Shown: piece after piece, positions 1 through 7,704 of the stretch
How the letters are laid out: every line of letters starts with the position of its first letter
How positions within the stretch are numbered: position 1 is the first letter of the stretch
From: Nakamurella alba
Lineage (GTDB): Bacteria; Actinomycetota; Actinomycetes; Mycobacteriales; Nakamurellaceae
DNA: 64,000 nucleotides
Direction: 5' to 3'
Assembly: GCF_009707545.1 (NCBI RefSeq)
Contig: NZ_WLYK01000017.1
Location: 33,507-97,506, forward strand
The notes under the pieces: generated by a model
Databases searched by the model: none
Told to the model about the DNA's origin: nothing
Seen by the model: only the letters and a program-made list of their open reading frames with translations
Position numbers and translations under genes: made by a program

Positions 1-233
1 GTGCGCCGCAGCGACTCGTCGCCGTCCGGGTTCCACTCGGCCATCACCTGGTGATCCGGCGCGGTCCAGATGTAGCCCGCGTACCGGCCGTTGCCCCCGA
101 CCACGTCGTTGCTCTCGACCAGCAGCACGGATGCGCCCCGGTCCACCGCGCGCGCGGCCGCCGTGAGTCCGGCCATCCCGGCCCCGATCACGAGAAGGTC
201 GACCTGCGACTGCGGCTCGACGGAGGAGTTCAT
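1..233 (-). CDS. FAD-dependent oxidoreductase, N-terminal part
   Basis: Only the first 77 codons are inside the window; the gene runs off the left edge. The protein starts MNSSVEPQSQVDLLVIGAGMA, and residues 13-24 form the Rossmann dinucleotide motif VIGAGMAGLTAA. An acidic ribose-binding Glu follows at the end of the second strand (LLVES), then a VVGGNGRYAG stretch typical of succinate dehydrogenase/fumarate reductase-type and 3-ketosteroid dehydrogenase-like flavoproteins. The substrate cannot be told from this fragment. A palindrome of the regulon described at 39140-39156 lies about 80 bp upstream, so the gene probably belongs to the same catabolic programme. Confidence 0.8.
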   Translation of the reverse strand, partial: MNSSVEPQSQVDLLVIGAGMAGLTAAARAVDRGASVLLVESNDVVGGNGRYAGYIWTAPDHQVMAEWNPDGDESLRR

Positions 234-313
234 CCGCGCCGCCTCCTTTCCCACGCCGCCGGGCACCGCCGGAGCGTCCGGCCGGGCCTCGATGCCTGGC
301 GCGCCCCCAGCTT

Positions 314-330
314 ACTGAACTGAAACCGGT
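314..330. promoter_or_regulatory. Degenerate copy of the 17-bp TetR-type operator
   Basis: ACTGAACTGAAACCGGT matches the left half of the island palindrome (GAACT-N-AGTTC core) well and the right half poorly. It overlaps a second inverted repeat, TGAAC-N8-GTTCA (316-333). It sits between the FAD oxidoreductase start at 233 and the end of the membrane gene at 412, so it would control the oxidoreductase. The rest of this 178-bp gap holds nothing else I can identify. Confidence 0.45.
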
Positions 331-411
331 TCATGTCAAGACTCCGACGGCGAATGTGCTGTCCGCCAGCAGGTTCGGACCACGCAGTCCCCGGCGACCT
401 GCCGGTACCGC

Positions 412-708
412 TCACCCGCCGAGCGCGCGCAGCCCTGCCTTCGCCCAGCGTCCGGCCCGGTCCGCCCGTCCGCGGCCGGTGCCGGACATCGCGGCACCGG
501 CCAGCAGCAGGTTCCGCTCGGCCTTGCGGCGGGCACGCGGGTCGACACCGGACCCGTCGAGGGCGTTCTCCAGGTTCTCGATCAACGCACGGGCCTCCAC
601 CTCGCTGATCGCACTGCCACGGCGCCGGTTCCGCCGCAGCACCGGCCACAGTGCGACCACCACGATCAGCACCGCCACCACGATCCAGACCAGCAGCTCC
701 ACGTTCAT
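412..708 (-). CDS. Small membrane protein of unknown function
   Basis: 98 residues. A hydrophobic segment at residues 3-23 (VELLVWIVVAVLIVVVALWP) is followed by a basic stretch RRNRRR, so the N terminus is probably outside and the remainder cytoplasmic. Residues 30-75 look helical and charged. The start overlaps the stop of the upstream membrane gene by ATGA (705-708), so the two are translationally coupled and probably act together. I recognise no family. It is the last gene of a three-gene membrane cluster downstream of the chelatase-like AAA+/VWA pair. Confidence 0.65.
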   Translation of the reverse strand: MNVELLVWIVVAVLIVVVALWPVLRRNRRRGSAISEVEARALIENLENALDGSGVDPRARRKAERNLLLAGAAMSGTGRGRADRAGRWAKAGLRALGG

Positions 709-1751
709 CGCGACGCTCCCTTCCCACGCCCGTGTGCGTCGTCCTCGTCATCGTCGCCGTCCGCGCCCCACTGGGCCGCGTCCAGCAGCGCCTTGGCCTC
801 CCGGGTCAGATCCGCCAGGCCGTCCTCGCCGGCCGCTCCCATCCGGTGGGCGAGATCGGCGTAGCCGGCAGCGGTCCCGGCTGCCCACGGCTGCATGGCC
901 GTCCGCCGTGGATCGGCCGGCGCCGCACCGACGACCACCAGGGCGAGTTCGTCGAGCACGTCCTGCAGGTCCTCACGCCGGCGACGCAGCGCCTCGGTCC
1001 TGGCCCGGCTGCTGACTGCCACCAGCGCCAGGGCCCGGATCCCGACGACCACCAGCACCACCCCGGCCACCACGCCGAGCGCGACTCCGACGCCGGCCAG
1101 GGTCGCCCCGACCGGGGCCCGGAACTCCCGTTCACCGGCGACCAGCCGACCGCTGCGGACCATCGAGTCGTACTGCAGCGCAGCGGTTCTGGCGATGTCG
1201 ACAGGTCGGTCGTCGAGGTACCGGGTCGACAGGTCGAGGGACCGGGAGAGGTACGCGTCGAAGGCCACCCAGCTGTCGTCGGTGTAGGGCAGGTCCTCGC
1301 TCCAGCACTCGTACGCGAACTCGCCGTCCTGGATCACCAGCAGGATGACGCCGTCGATCCGCTCCACCACCGCACTGCAGAAGTCGCCGGCATCGGTGTC
1401 GTCCCCGGCCAGGAAGGCGAGCATCAGCGGGCGGGTGCCGACGGCGCCCGCCACCCCGGCCCGCTGCTCCTGATCGAGCGTGCCCTGGTCGTACACCACC
1501 GACGAGTCCAGCACCTCGACAGCATTTGCGGCCTCGGAGAACGGCAGGGTGAGCCGTGGCCAGAAGGCCCAGGTCCAGCCGGCGAGGAGCGCGACGAGCA
1601 CGAGCAGCAGCATCCGCCGCGGGCGGCGCGGCGACAGGCGCGCGGCAAGGCCGACGGAGAGCGGGACCGGCCGGCCCTTGCCGGTGCCAGGACGGCCTGG
1701 CTTCGAGAGCTCGACGGTGGTGCGCTTCTTCGTGGGGTTCCGGCGGTTCAT
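705..1751 (-). CDS. Two-pass membrane protein of unknown function
   Basis: 348 residues from ATG at 1751. The N-terminal 45 residues are basic (NRRNPTKKRTTVELSK). A first membrane segment lies near residues 46-65 (MLLLVLVALLAGWTWAFW) and a second near 215-240 (rich in GVALGVVAGVVLVVV). Between them is an extracytoplasmic region with two Cys residues (DFCSAV and YECWS), which could form a disulfide. The C-terminal third is charged and ends in a run of Asp/Glu (DGDDDEDD). The start overlaps the stop of the upstream exported protein (ATGA, 1748-1751) and the stop overlaps the next gene, so this is the middle gene of a coupled trio. No family recognised. Confidence 0.7.
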   Translation of the reverse strand: MNRRNPTKKRTTVELSKPGRPGTGKGRPVPLSVGLAARLSPRRPRRMLLLVLVALLAGWTWAFWPRLTLPFSEAANAVEVLDSSVVYDQGTLDQEQRAGVAGAVGTRPLMLAFLAGDDTDAGDFCSAVVERIDGVILLVIQDGEFAYECWSEDLPYTDDSWVAFDAYLSRSLDLSTRYLDDRPVDIARTAALQYDSMVRSGRLVAGEREFRAPVGATLAGVGVALGVVAGVVLVVVGIRALALVAVSSRARTEALRRRREDLQDVLDELALVVVGAAPADPRRTAMQPWAAGTAAGYADLAHRMGAAGEDGLADLTREAKALLDAAQWGADGDDDEDDAHGRGKGASR

Positions 1752-3079
1752 CGCAGGGCTCCGGGCACGTTCGGCACGTCGAGAAGGTCGGCGGCGGTGG
1801 CGATCTCCCGGCCCGCGGTGTCGACGAGCTCGCCGGCCCGATCGGAATCGGGGGTGCCGGTCAGGATCTGGCGGGCCTCGCGGTAGTTCCGGCTCGCCCG
1901 CTCGAGCGCGATGCCGGCATCGGTGCCGGTGCGGGCCAGACCGTCCAGGGCGAGGATCCCGGCCGCCAGGTCCGGCAACCGGGCGGCCGCAGCGGCCCGG
2001 CGGTCGGCGGCGTCCGCCGCCTCCTGCAGTTCTTGCACCCGTTCCTGCGAACGCCGCCGGAGGGTCACCACGACAAGGACGAGCACGGTCGCGAGCGCGA
2101 CGAACGGGAGCACACGCAGGACGAACCCGAGCGGGTCGGACCGGTCGGGGGTCGCCTGGTCGGTGACGACACCGGAGCGGATCTCCGCCAGTCGTCGCGC
2201 GACCAGGGCCACCTGCGGACCCGGGTCGAGCTCCCAGCCGAACAGCCCGCTGGAGGCGAAACCGTAGGACCAGGCGACCGCGCTGTCCAGTTCCTGCTGG
2301 TCCGGGCCGGCGATGTCGATCCACCGCCCGCGCAGCACCACCACCGTCTCACCGGGGAACGACGGCGCGAGATCAGCTGCGGTCGGCCCGATGTCGTCGC
2401 TCCCTACGGCGATCGGCGGCATCACCACCAGCCGCAGCGCCCCGTCCGGCAATCTGTTGCGCCACAACTGTTCCGGGTCGCTGTCCACCACCGCGCCGTC
2501 CCGGACGACGACCGGATCCCGCCGCAGGTCGGCCACCGTCGCGGCCACCTCGGCGGCCGTGGCGGCAGTGGCCGGTGTGGCCTGCGGCGCGTCGTCGGGC
2601 AGTTCCCGGGTCTGCAGGTACACCGCTGCGGCCACCACCTGCCCGGTGACGTCGAAGCGCTCCAGCACGGGGTGCAGCTCCGCCAGGTCGCTGGGCACGA
2701 TGTCGAAGATGCTCGCGCCGACGCTCAGCCCCGTCACCTCGATGACCTCGACGTCGTCGACCTCGATCGCATCACGCACCTCGCTGATCGCGTCGTACTG
2801 CGCGTCCCGGTCCTCCTCGGACAGCCCGGAGAACGGCGTGACCAGCACCTTGATCCCGGAGTCGCCGATCGCGGCCTCGACGGCCGTCCGGTCGATCACC
2901 GCCACCGACCCCGGCATCACCGCCCAGTCGGAGGTGCGCAGCTCGCCGATCGCCGCTTCCGGGCTCCAGGTCACCTCGCCGGCGGGCTCGGACTGCTCGG
3001 TCCCGGTCGGGTCATCAGGTGCGGCTGACACAGCGGTCGGCGCTGCGATCAGCAGCAGCGCGAGCAGCGCCAGCAGCAC
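1748..3079 (-). CDS. Exported, C-terminally anchored protein of unknown function
   Basis: 443 residues. A hydrophobic leader (LLALLALLLIAAPTAVSA) is followed by about 290 extracytoplasmic residues. One membrane segment lies near residues 315-335 (FVALATVLVLVVVTL), followed by RRRSQER and a helical, probably coiled-coil cytoplasmic tail. The only usable in-frame start is GTG at 3079, which gives a signal peptide with no positive residues. The upstream in-frame codons would add basic residues (RTARSSRPTRAVP), so the true start may use a rare codon such as ATC or CTG. Coupled by ATGA to the next gene. Function unknown; the partner proteins suggest an envelope complex. Confidence 0.65.
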   Translation of the reverse strand: MLLALLALLLIAAPTAVSAAPDDPTGTEQSEPAGEVTWSPEAAIGELRTSDWAVMPGSVAVIDRTAVEAAIGDSGIKVLVTPFSGLSEEDRDAQYDAISEVRDAIEVDDVEVIEVTGLSVGASIFDIVPSDLAELHPVLERFDVTGQVVAAAVYLQTRELPDDAPQATPATAATAAEVAATVADLRRDPVVVRDGAVVDSDPEQLWRNRLPDGALRLVVMPPIAVGSDDIGPTAADLAPSFPGETVVVLRGRWIDIAGPDQQELDSAVAWSYGFASSGLFGWELDPGPQVALVARRLAEIRSGVVTDQATPDRSDPLGFVLRVLPFVALATVLVLVVVTLRRRSQERVQELQEAADAADRRAAAAARLPDLAAGILALDGLARTGTDAGIALERASRNYREARQILTGTPDSDRAGELVDTAGREIATAADLLDVPNVPGALR

Positions 3080-3250
3080 CGGGACGGCACGGGTCGGGCG
3101 GGACGAACGGGCGGTGCGGATGCCGGAGATCCCTTCGGCGCGGGTGCAGGACCCGGCCAGTCTGACACGAACGGCCCAACCACCGTGGCCGTTCGGCCCA
3201 TGCCCCTGCCGGAGCCCTGGCCCGGCCCCGGACCGACCGGGACAGCGGCG

Positions 3251-5236
3251 TCAGGCGGAGCGACGCCGTCCCTGCCGGGCCCTGAGGTAGTCGGACACCA
3301 CGTACTGGCCGAGCTGCCCGAGCTCCGGGGTGAACACCCGGCCGCCGGAGCGGCGGGCCACCGAGTCCATGAACCGGGCCAGGCCCGGGTCGTCGCCGAG
3401 CATGAAGATGTTCAGCGTCGCCCCGGACCGCGTCACCTGGTCCACCTCGGCCACCGTCGCGCGCACCGACTCGGCACTGGGCGGCCATTGGAACCGCGGC
3501 GTCCCGTCGGTGTCGATGTGCGCCGTCGGCTCGCCGTCGGTGACCACCAGGATCACCGGTTCGGCCTCCGGGTGCCGCCGGACGTGCCGCTGGGCCAACT
3601 GCAGCGCGTGCTGCAGGTTGGTGCCCTTCACCCACTCCGGCTCGGCGACCGCCAGCTCCTGCACCGACATGTGCCGGGCGACCAGGTCGAACCCGATGAT
3701 CTGCAAGGCGTCCGAGCGGAACCGGGTCGAGACCAGGTGCGCCAGCGCCAGTGCCGTCTGCTTCATCGGTGCCCAGCGGTCCTCCATCACCATGGAGAAG
3801 GACAGGTCGACGCAGAGCGCGACGGCCGCCGCGGTGCGCTTCTCGGTCTCGGCCGCCTCGAAGTCGGTCACCTGCAGGTCCAGCGGGAAGTCGCCGAACC
3901 CGTCGCCCGCCCGGGCGCGCCGGGTCACCGCGTTCTGCACGGTCCGGACGGCGTCGATCGGCCGTTCCGAGCCGATCTCCCACGGCACGAAGGCACCGGT
4001 GCGTTCTTCGGCGACCCCGGTCCGTCGGTCGTCGTGCGAGCCGGAGTCCTGCCCGGTCAGTTGCTGGAAGATCCGTTTGAGCGCGGTCTCGCCGAGCCGG
4101 CGCAGCGCCTTCGGCGACAGCCCGAGATCGCCGGCGTCCCGGGTCAGGTACCCCTGCCGCTCCATCTCGCGCTCGAGATCGCGCAGCGCCTTCAGATCCG
4201 CCGCGGCGGACGGCGGCAGCTGCCGCTCCAGTGCCTCCACGTCCACGTCGTCCAGCGTCGATCCGGGATAGTCCTGGCCGAGCTGCCGGTCCAGCGACTC
4301 CAGGTCCGCCAGGTCCGACATGACCCCGACCGCCTCGCCGTAACCCAGGCCCTCCTCGCCGTCCACGTCCATCGGCCGGGCGCCGCGCATCATGCCCGGC
4401 CGCAGCGCCGTCAGGTTGTCCTGCAGCTGGCTGAGCTGGGACTCCAGGTCGACGTCCTGCATGGCCTGCTCGATCAGCTGCTGCATCTCGGCCCGCTGCT
4501 CCGGGGTGAGGGAGCGCATCAGCCGCTCCGCATCGGCCTGCCGGCGTGCCAGCAGATCGATGAGATCGTCGATGTTCTCAGGGTTCTCGGGGAAGAACCG
4601 GCCGTGCTTGTCCATGAAGGAAGAGAACCGGTCGGTGACGTCCTCGCCGCGGGCGTGCGATGCGAGCATCTCGTTGAGGTCACCGAGCATCGCCTGGATC
4701 GCCTTCATGGCCTCCGGGTCGTTGCCCTGCAGCGCCTGCTTCATCCCGGCGAACTGGCGGTCCAGCACCTGCTCGCGCAGCATCTGCCCGATCTGCTCGA
4801 ACTGCTGCCTGGCCTCCTCCGAGTGCCACTGGTAGTCCTGCAGACCCTTGACCGCCGAGGCGGTGTCGTCCGGCAGGTCGTCCAGCGTCATCTCGGCGAG
4901 ACGGGCCGCGTCGGTGTCCTCCGCGCCGAGCTGCTCGCGCTCCGCGGCCAGCGCCTGGTCCAGCATCTGCCGCACCTGGTCCAGCGCACCGGAGAGCCGG
5001 CCGCTGCGCTGCAACTGCCGCCGCCGTTGCCGGATCTGCTTGCGCAGCTCGTCCAGGCCCTTCCGGCCGGACAGCCCGCGCCGCAACATCTCCCGCATCG
5101 CATCGCGCACGCTCGAGCCGGCCAGCACCTTCTCGCCGAGCTCGTCGACGGCGGCACGCACGTCGAACGGCGGCTTCAGCGGATCCTCGCCGCCACTGAA
5201 GGACCCGTACCGGTACCTGCCCGGCACCTCCGGCAT
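3251..5236 (-). CDS. VWA-domain protein, partner of chelatase-like ATPase
   Basis: 661 residues. The N-terminal two thirds are helical and charged (Arg/Gln/Glu-rich). The C-terminal 200 residues form a von Willebrand A domain with a MIDAS motif: VDLSFSM near residue 470 is a DxSxS-type loop, the TNLQHAL region supplies the Thr, and VVTDGEP the Asp. The start lies 3 bp after the stop of the AAA+ gene, so the two form an operon. This arrangement and size match the mycobacterial pair Rv0958/Rv0959 and the general MoxR/BchI-BchD architecture, in which the ATPase and VWA protein work as a chaperone or metal-insertion complex. A real magnesium chelatase role is unlikely because no tetrapyrrole genes are nearby; the substrate is unknown. 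Confidence 0.8.
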   Translation of the reverse strand: MPEVPGRYRYGSFSGGEDPLKPPFDVRAAVDELGEKVLAGSSVRDAMREMLRRGLSGRKGLDELRKQIRQRRRQLQRSGRLSGALDQVRQMLDQALAAEREQLGAEDTDAARLAEMTLDDLPDDTASAVKGLQDYQWHSEEARQQFEQIGQMLREQVLDRQFAGMKQALQGNDPEAMKAIQAMLGDLNEMLASHARGEDVTDRFSSFMDKHGRFFPENPENIDDLIDLLARRQADAERLMRSLTPEQRAEMQQLIEQAMQDVDLESQLSQLQDNLTALRPGMMRGARPMDVDGEEGLGYGEAVGVMSDLADLESLDRQLGQDYPGSTLDDVDVEALERQLPPSAAADLKALRDLEREMERQGYLTRDAGDLGLSPKALRRLGETALKRIFQQLTGQDSGSHDDRRTGVAEERTGAFVPWEIGSERPIDAVRTVQNAVTRRARAGDGFGDFPLDLQVTDFEAAETEKRTAAAVALCVDLSFSMVMEDRWAPMKQTALALAHLVSTRFRSDALQIIGFDLVARHMSVQELAVAEPEWVKGTNLQHALQLAQRHVRRHPEAEPVILVVTDGEPTAHIDTDGTPRFQWPPSAESVRATVAEVDQVTRSGATLNIFMLGDDPGLARFMDSVARRSGGRVFTPELGQLGQYVVSDYLRARQGRRRSA

Positions 5237-5239
5237 CGC

Positions 5240-6649
5240 TCAGCTCCCGTAGATCGTCGTGCCGTCGACGCTGTCCTTGGACAGCCGGCGGGTCAGGTAC
5301 ATGCCCTCCAGGACGAACTCGACGGCGGCCGCCGCCTGCCCCGGGGTGACGGTGTCCTCCTCGACCTGCAGGCCGCGCAGCACGGCGGCCAGACCGGGGA
5401 CGGACCCGAACTGCGACAACAGGTCCCGGGCCGGGACGATCGCACCGGTCTCCACGGTGCGGCCGTCCTCGAACACCGCGGCGAAGCCGGCCAGGTCCAG
5501 CCCGCGCAGCCGCTCCCGGAACACCGCGGCAGTGGCCAGCCGGAGCAGGTGCGAGAGCACCTCGTCCTCCCGGCCCTCCTCGCCCATCTCGAACTCCAGC
5601 TTGCCGCGGAGGGTGCCGAGCACCCCGGGCAGGTCGCCGATCCGGGCCACCGCGTCCTGCTCACCGGTGAGCGCGGCACGGCGCAGCGCCGCGGCGGCCA
5701 CCGCTTCCGCGGCCGCGACGGCGAACCGGGCGGACACCCCCGACCGCTGGTCGATCGCGGTCGACCCGCGCAGCTCCGAGACGAACCGGGCGATCACCCG
5801 GATCACGTGGTCCGGGACGGCCGCGTGCAGCTCGGCCTCCTGCTCCAAGAGGGCGATCTCGTGGTCCAGGTCGAGCGGGTAGTGCGTACGGATCTCCGCA
5901 CCGAACCGGTCCTTGAGCGGGGTGATGATGCGCCCGCGGTTGGTGTAGTCCTCGGGGTTCGCCGACGCGATGACCAGCATGTCCAGCGGCAGCTGCAGGT
6001 TGTAACCGCGGATCTGGATGTCCCGCTCCTCCAGCACGTTGAACAGGCCGACCTGGATCCGCTCGGCGAGGTCCGGCAGCTCGTTGATGCCGAAGATCCC
6101 GCGGTTCGCCCGGGGCAGCAGCCCGTAGTGCACCGTCTCCGGGTCGCCGAGCGAGAGGCCCTGGGCCAGCTTGGTGGGGTCGACGTCGCCGATCAGGTCG
6201 CCGACGCTGGTGTCCGGCGTGGCGAGCTTCTCGGTGTACCGGGTGCTGCGGTGCTTCCAGCTGATCGGGGCGGCGTCGCCGAGCTCCTCGACCAGGCGTC
6301 GGGACCCGACGGTGACCGGGGCGTAGGGGTGTTCGTTGAGGTCGGAGAAGGCCAGCACCGGCGTCCACTCGTCGAGCAGGCCGGTGAGGGTGCGCATCAG
6401 CCGGGTCTTGCCCTGGCCGCGCTCGCCGAGCAGCACGAAGTCGTGCCCGGCCAGCACGGACCGCTCGACCGCCGGCCCGACGGTGTTCTCGAACCCGACG
6501 ATGCCCGGGAGCGTCTCCTCGCCGGCCCGCAGCCGGGCCAGCAGGTTCTCCCGGAGTTCTTCCTTGACGGTGCGGTGCACGTGCCCGGACGCGCGGAGCT
6601 CGCCGAGGGTCGCGATCTCCGGGGCCGGTGCTGCGGTGTTGTCTGCCAC
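5240..6649 (-). CDS. MoxR/magnesium chelatase-like AAA+ ATPase
   Basis: About 469 residues from GTG at 6649; an in-frame upstream start at 6682 would add 11 residues (MPGPAGRTVGR) that look unlike the family start. The P-loop reads GERGQGKTR (Walker A variant), Walker B is in GIFGINELPDL, and the sensor region is VIASANPEDYTNRGRII, all typical of chelatase subunit I/MoxR ATPases. The C-terminal half is helical. It is followed 3 bp later by the VWA gene, its expected partner. The family uses ATP to remodel a partner complex in the cytoplasm. Homologous to mycobacterial Rv0958 by layout and length; the target is unknown. Confidence 0.82.
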   Translation of the reverse strand: MADNTAAPAPEIATLGELRASGHVHRTVKEELRENLLARLRAGEETLPGIVGFENTVGPAVERSVLAGHDFVLLGERGQGKTRLMRTLTGLLDEWTPVLAFSDLNEHPYAPVTVGSRRLVEELGDAAPISWKHRSTRYTEKLATPDTSVGDLIGDVDPTKLAQGLSLGDPETVHYGLLPRANRGIFGINELPDLAERIQVGLFNVLEERDIQIRGYNLQLPLDMLVIASANPEDYTNRGRIITPLKDRFGAEIRTHYPLDLDHEIALLEQEAELHAAVPDHVIRVIARFVSELRGSTAIDQRSGVSARFAVAAAEAVAAAALRRAALTGEQDAVARIGDLPGVLGTLRGKLEFEMGEEGREDEVLSHLLRLATAAVFRERLRGLDLAGFAAVFEDGRTVETGAIVPARDLLSQFGSVPGLAAVLRGLQVEEDTVTPGQAAAAVEFVLEGMYLTRRLSKDSVDGTTIYGS

Positions 6650-6666
6650 CCGTCCGACAGTACGAC

Positions 6667-6696
6667 CGGCCGGACCCGGCAACCAGGGTCCGGCCG
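6667..6696 (-). terminator. Stem-loop between MBL hydrolase and AAA+ gene
   Basis: Perfect 11-bp stem CGGCCGGACCC / GGGTCCGGCCG around an 8-base loop. It lies after the minus-strand MBL gene (ends 6777) and 18 bp before the AAA+ start. No U-run follows, which is common in high-GC actinobacteria. It could equally affect initiation of the AAA+ gene. Confidence 0.5.
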
Positions 6697-6776
6697 ATAC
6701 CTCCCGCCGGAATGCGCCCGCAGCTGAACGGCTTCCCTGCCGCCCGGGCGGAGCGGTAGAATCCGGGGCCTGCCGG

Positions 6777-7628
6777 TCAGTCCAGCCGTTCCCAGGTCCG
6801 GCTGCCGGCGCTTCCGGTGACCCGCCCCCACTGCAGGCCGGGGAAGTGCGCCCCGGCCACCGGCAGCCCCTCGTCGATCACGATCCGACGGATCCGCTCC
6901 AGCGACTCCAACGCCTTCGCCTCGTCGTGGTGGAAGCAGAAGTTCCACTGCCCGCGGGCGTTCTCGTCGTACAGCTCGGGCGCGGTGTGCACGGTGTCGC
7001 CGAGGAACAGCCCGCTCTCACCGGCGGAGGTCAGCCGCAGCACCGTCTCGCCCGGCGTGTGCCCGGACGCCTCGATCGACGACAGTCCCGGCAGCAGCTC
7101 GTCGTCGCCCTCGAACAGCTCGATCCGGTCCATCACCGGGCCGAGACGCACTCCCGGGGCGTCGGTCTCGGGAGTGCAATAGGCGGCCTCCACCTCGTTG
7201 AAGGTGAAGTCCGGCGCGCAGTAGAGGTCGAAGTCGCGCCGGTCCACCCGGTGCACGGCGTTCGGGAAGAACGCCTTCCCGTCCACCGAGGTCCAGCCGA
7301 TGTGGTCGACGTGCAGGTGGGTGAACACCACGTCGGTGACCTCGTCCCGCCGCAGTCCGGTGGCGGCGAACGCCGACCGGAAACCGCCGCCGACGAACGG
7401 GAACGTCGCATGCACTCCGACACCGGTGTCCACCACGATCACCCGGTCGCCGTGGCGGATCACGAAGCCGCCCAACGTGTACAGGTGCATCGCCTCGCCG
7501 AACACCGGCTCCAGGAACTGCTCGCTCCCGCGCCAGTCCGCCGCCGTCTGCCCCGGGTAGAACGCATCCGCAGGCACCACCATTTCGCCGTCCACCAGAG
7601 GGTCAACGACTGCATCGCCGATCTTCAT
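6777..7628 (-). CDS. MBL-fold metallohydrolase
   Basis: 283 residues from ATG at 7628; ATG at 7640 (MGGS extension) is also possible but would begin inside the operator sequence. The metal-binding motif is FTHLHVDHIG near residue 100 (HxHxDH), with further ligands in EASGHTPGE and LGDTVH. The family hydrolyses esters, lactones or thioesters with two zinc ions. The closest look is to AHL-lactonase/quinone-hydrolase type MBL proteins. An operator copy at 7640-7656 abuts the start, so it should be part of the catabolic regulon, for example opening a lactone or cleaving a CoA thioester. The exact substrate is not determinable. Confidence 0.8.
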   Translation of the reverse strand: MKIGDAVVDPLVDGEMVVPADAFYPGQTAADWRGSEQFLEPVFGEAMHLYTLGGFVIRHGDRVIVVDTGVGVHATFPFVGGGFRSAFAATGLRRDEVTDVVFTHLHVDHIGWTSVDGKAFFPNAVHRVDRRDFDLYCAPDFTFNEVEAAYCTPETDAPGVRLGPVMDRIELFEGDDELLPGLSSIEASGHTPGETVLRLTSAGESGLFLGDTVHTAPELYDENARGQWNFCFHHDEAKALESLERIRRIVIDEGLPVAGAHFPGLQWGRVTGSAGSRTWERLD

Positions 7629-7639
7629 CGATCCGCCCA

Positions 7640-7656
7640 TCTGAACTGAATTCGGT
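7640..7656. promoter_or_regulatory. TetR-type operator upstream of MBL hydrolase
   Basis: TCTGAACTGAATTCGGT: the left half-site GAACT is exact and the right half (AATTC) has one change from AGTTC. It lies directly against the start of the MBL gene, the usual place for a repressor that blocks RNA polymerase. Confidence 0.65.
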
Positions 7657-7704
7657 CTGGGAGGCTGAGTGTTCCCTCTGCCGGCGCCCGGCGTCAAGAC
7701 CTGA

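Noticed and set aside
3251..6649. Magnesium chelatase for chlorophyll or B12
   Set aside because: No BchH/CobN-type large subunit or tetrapyrrole genes nearby; the pair fits the MoxR/VWA class of unknown substrate.
3185..6727. 1180-codon plus-strand reading frame
   Set aside because: It is the antisense shadow of the VWA and AAA+ genes. The product is His/Arg/Pro-rich without domains, as expected from high-GC third-position bias.
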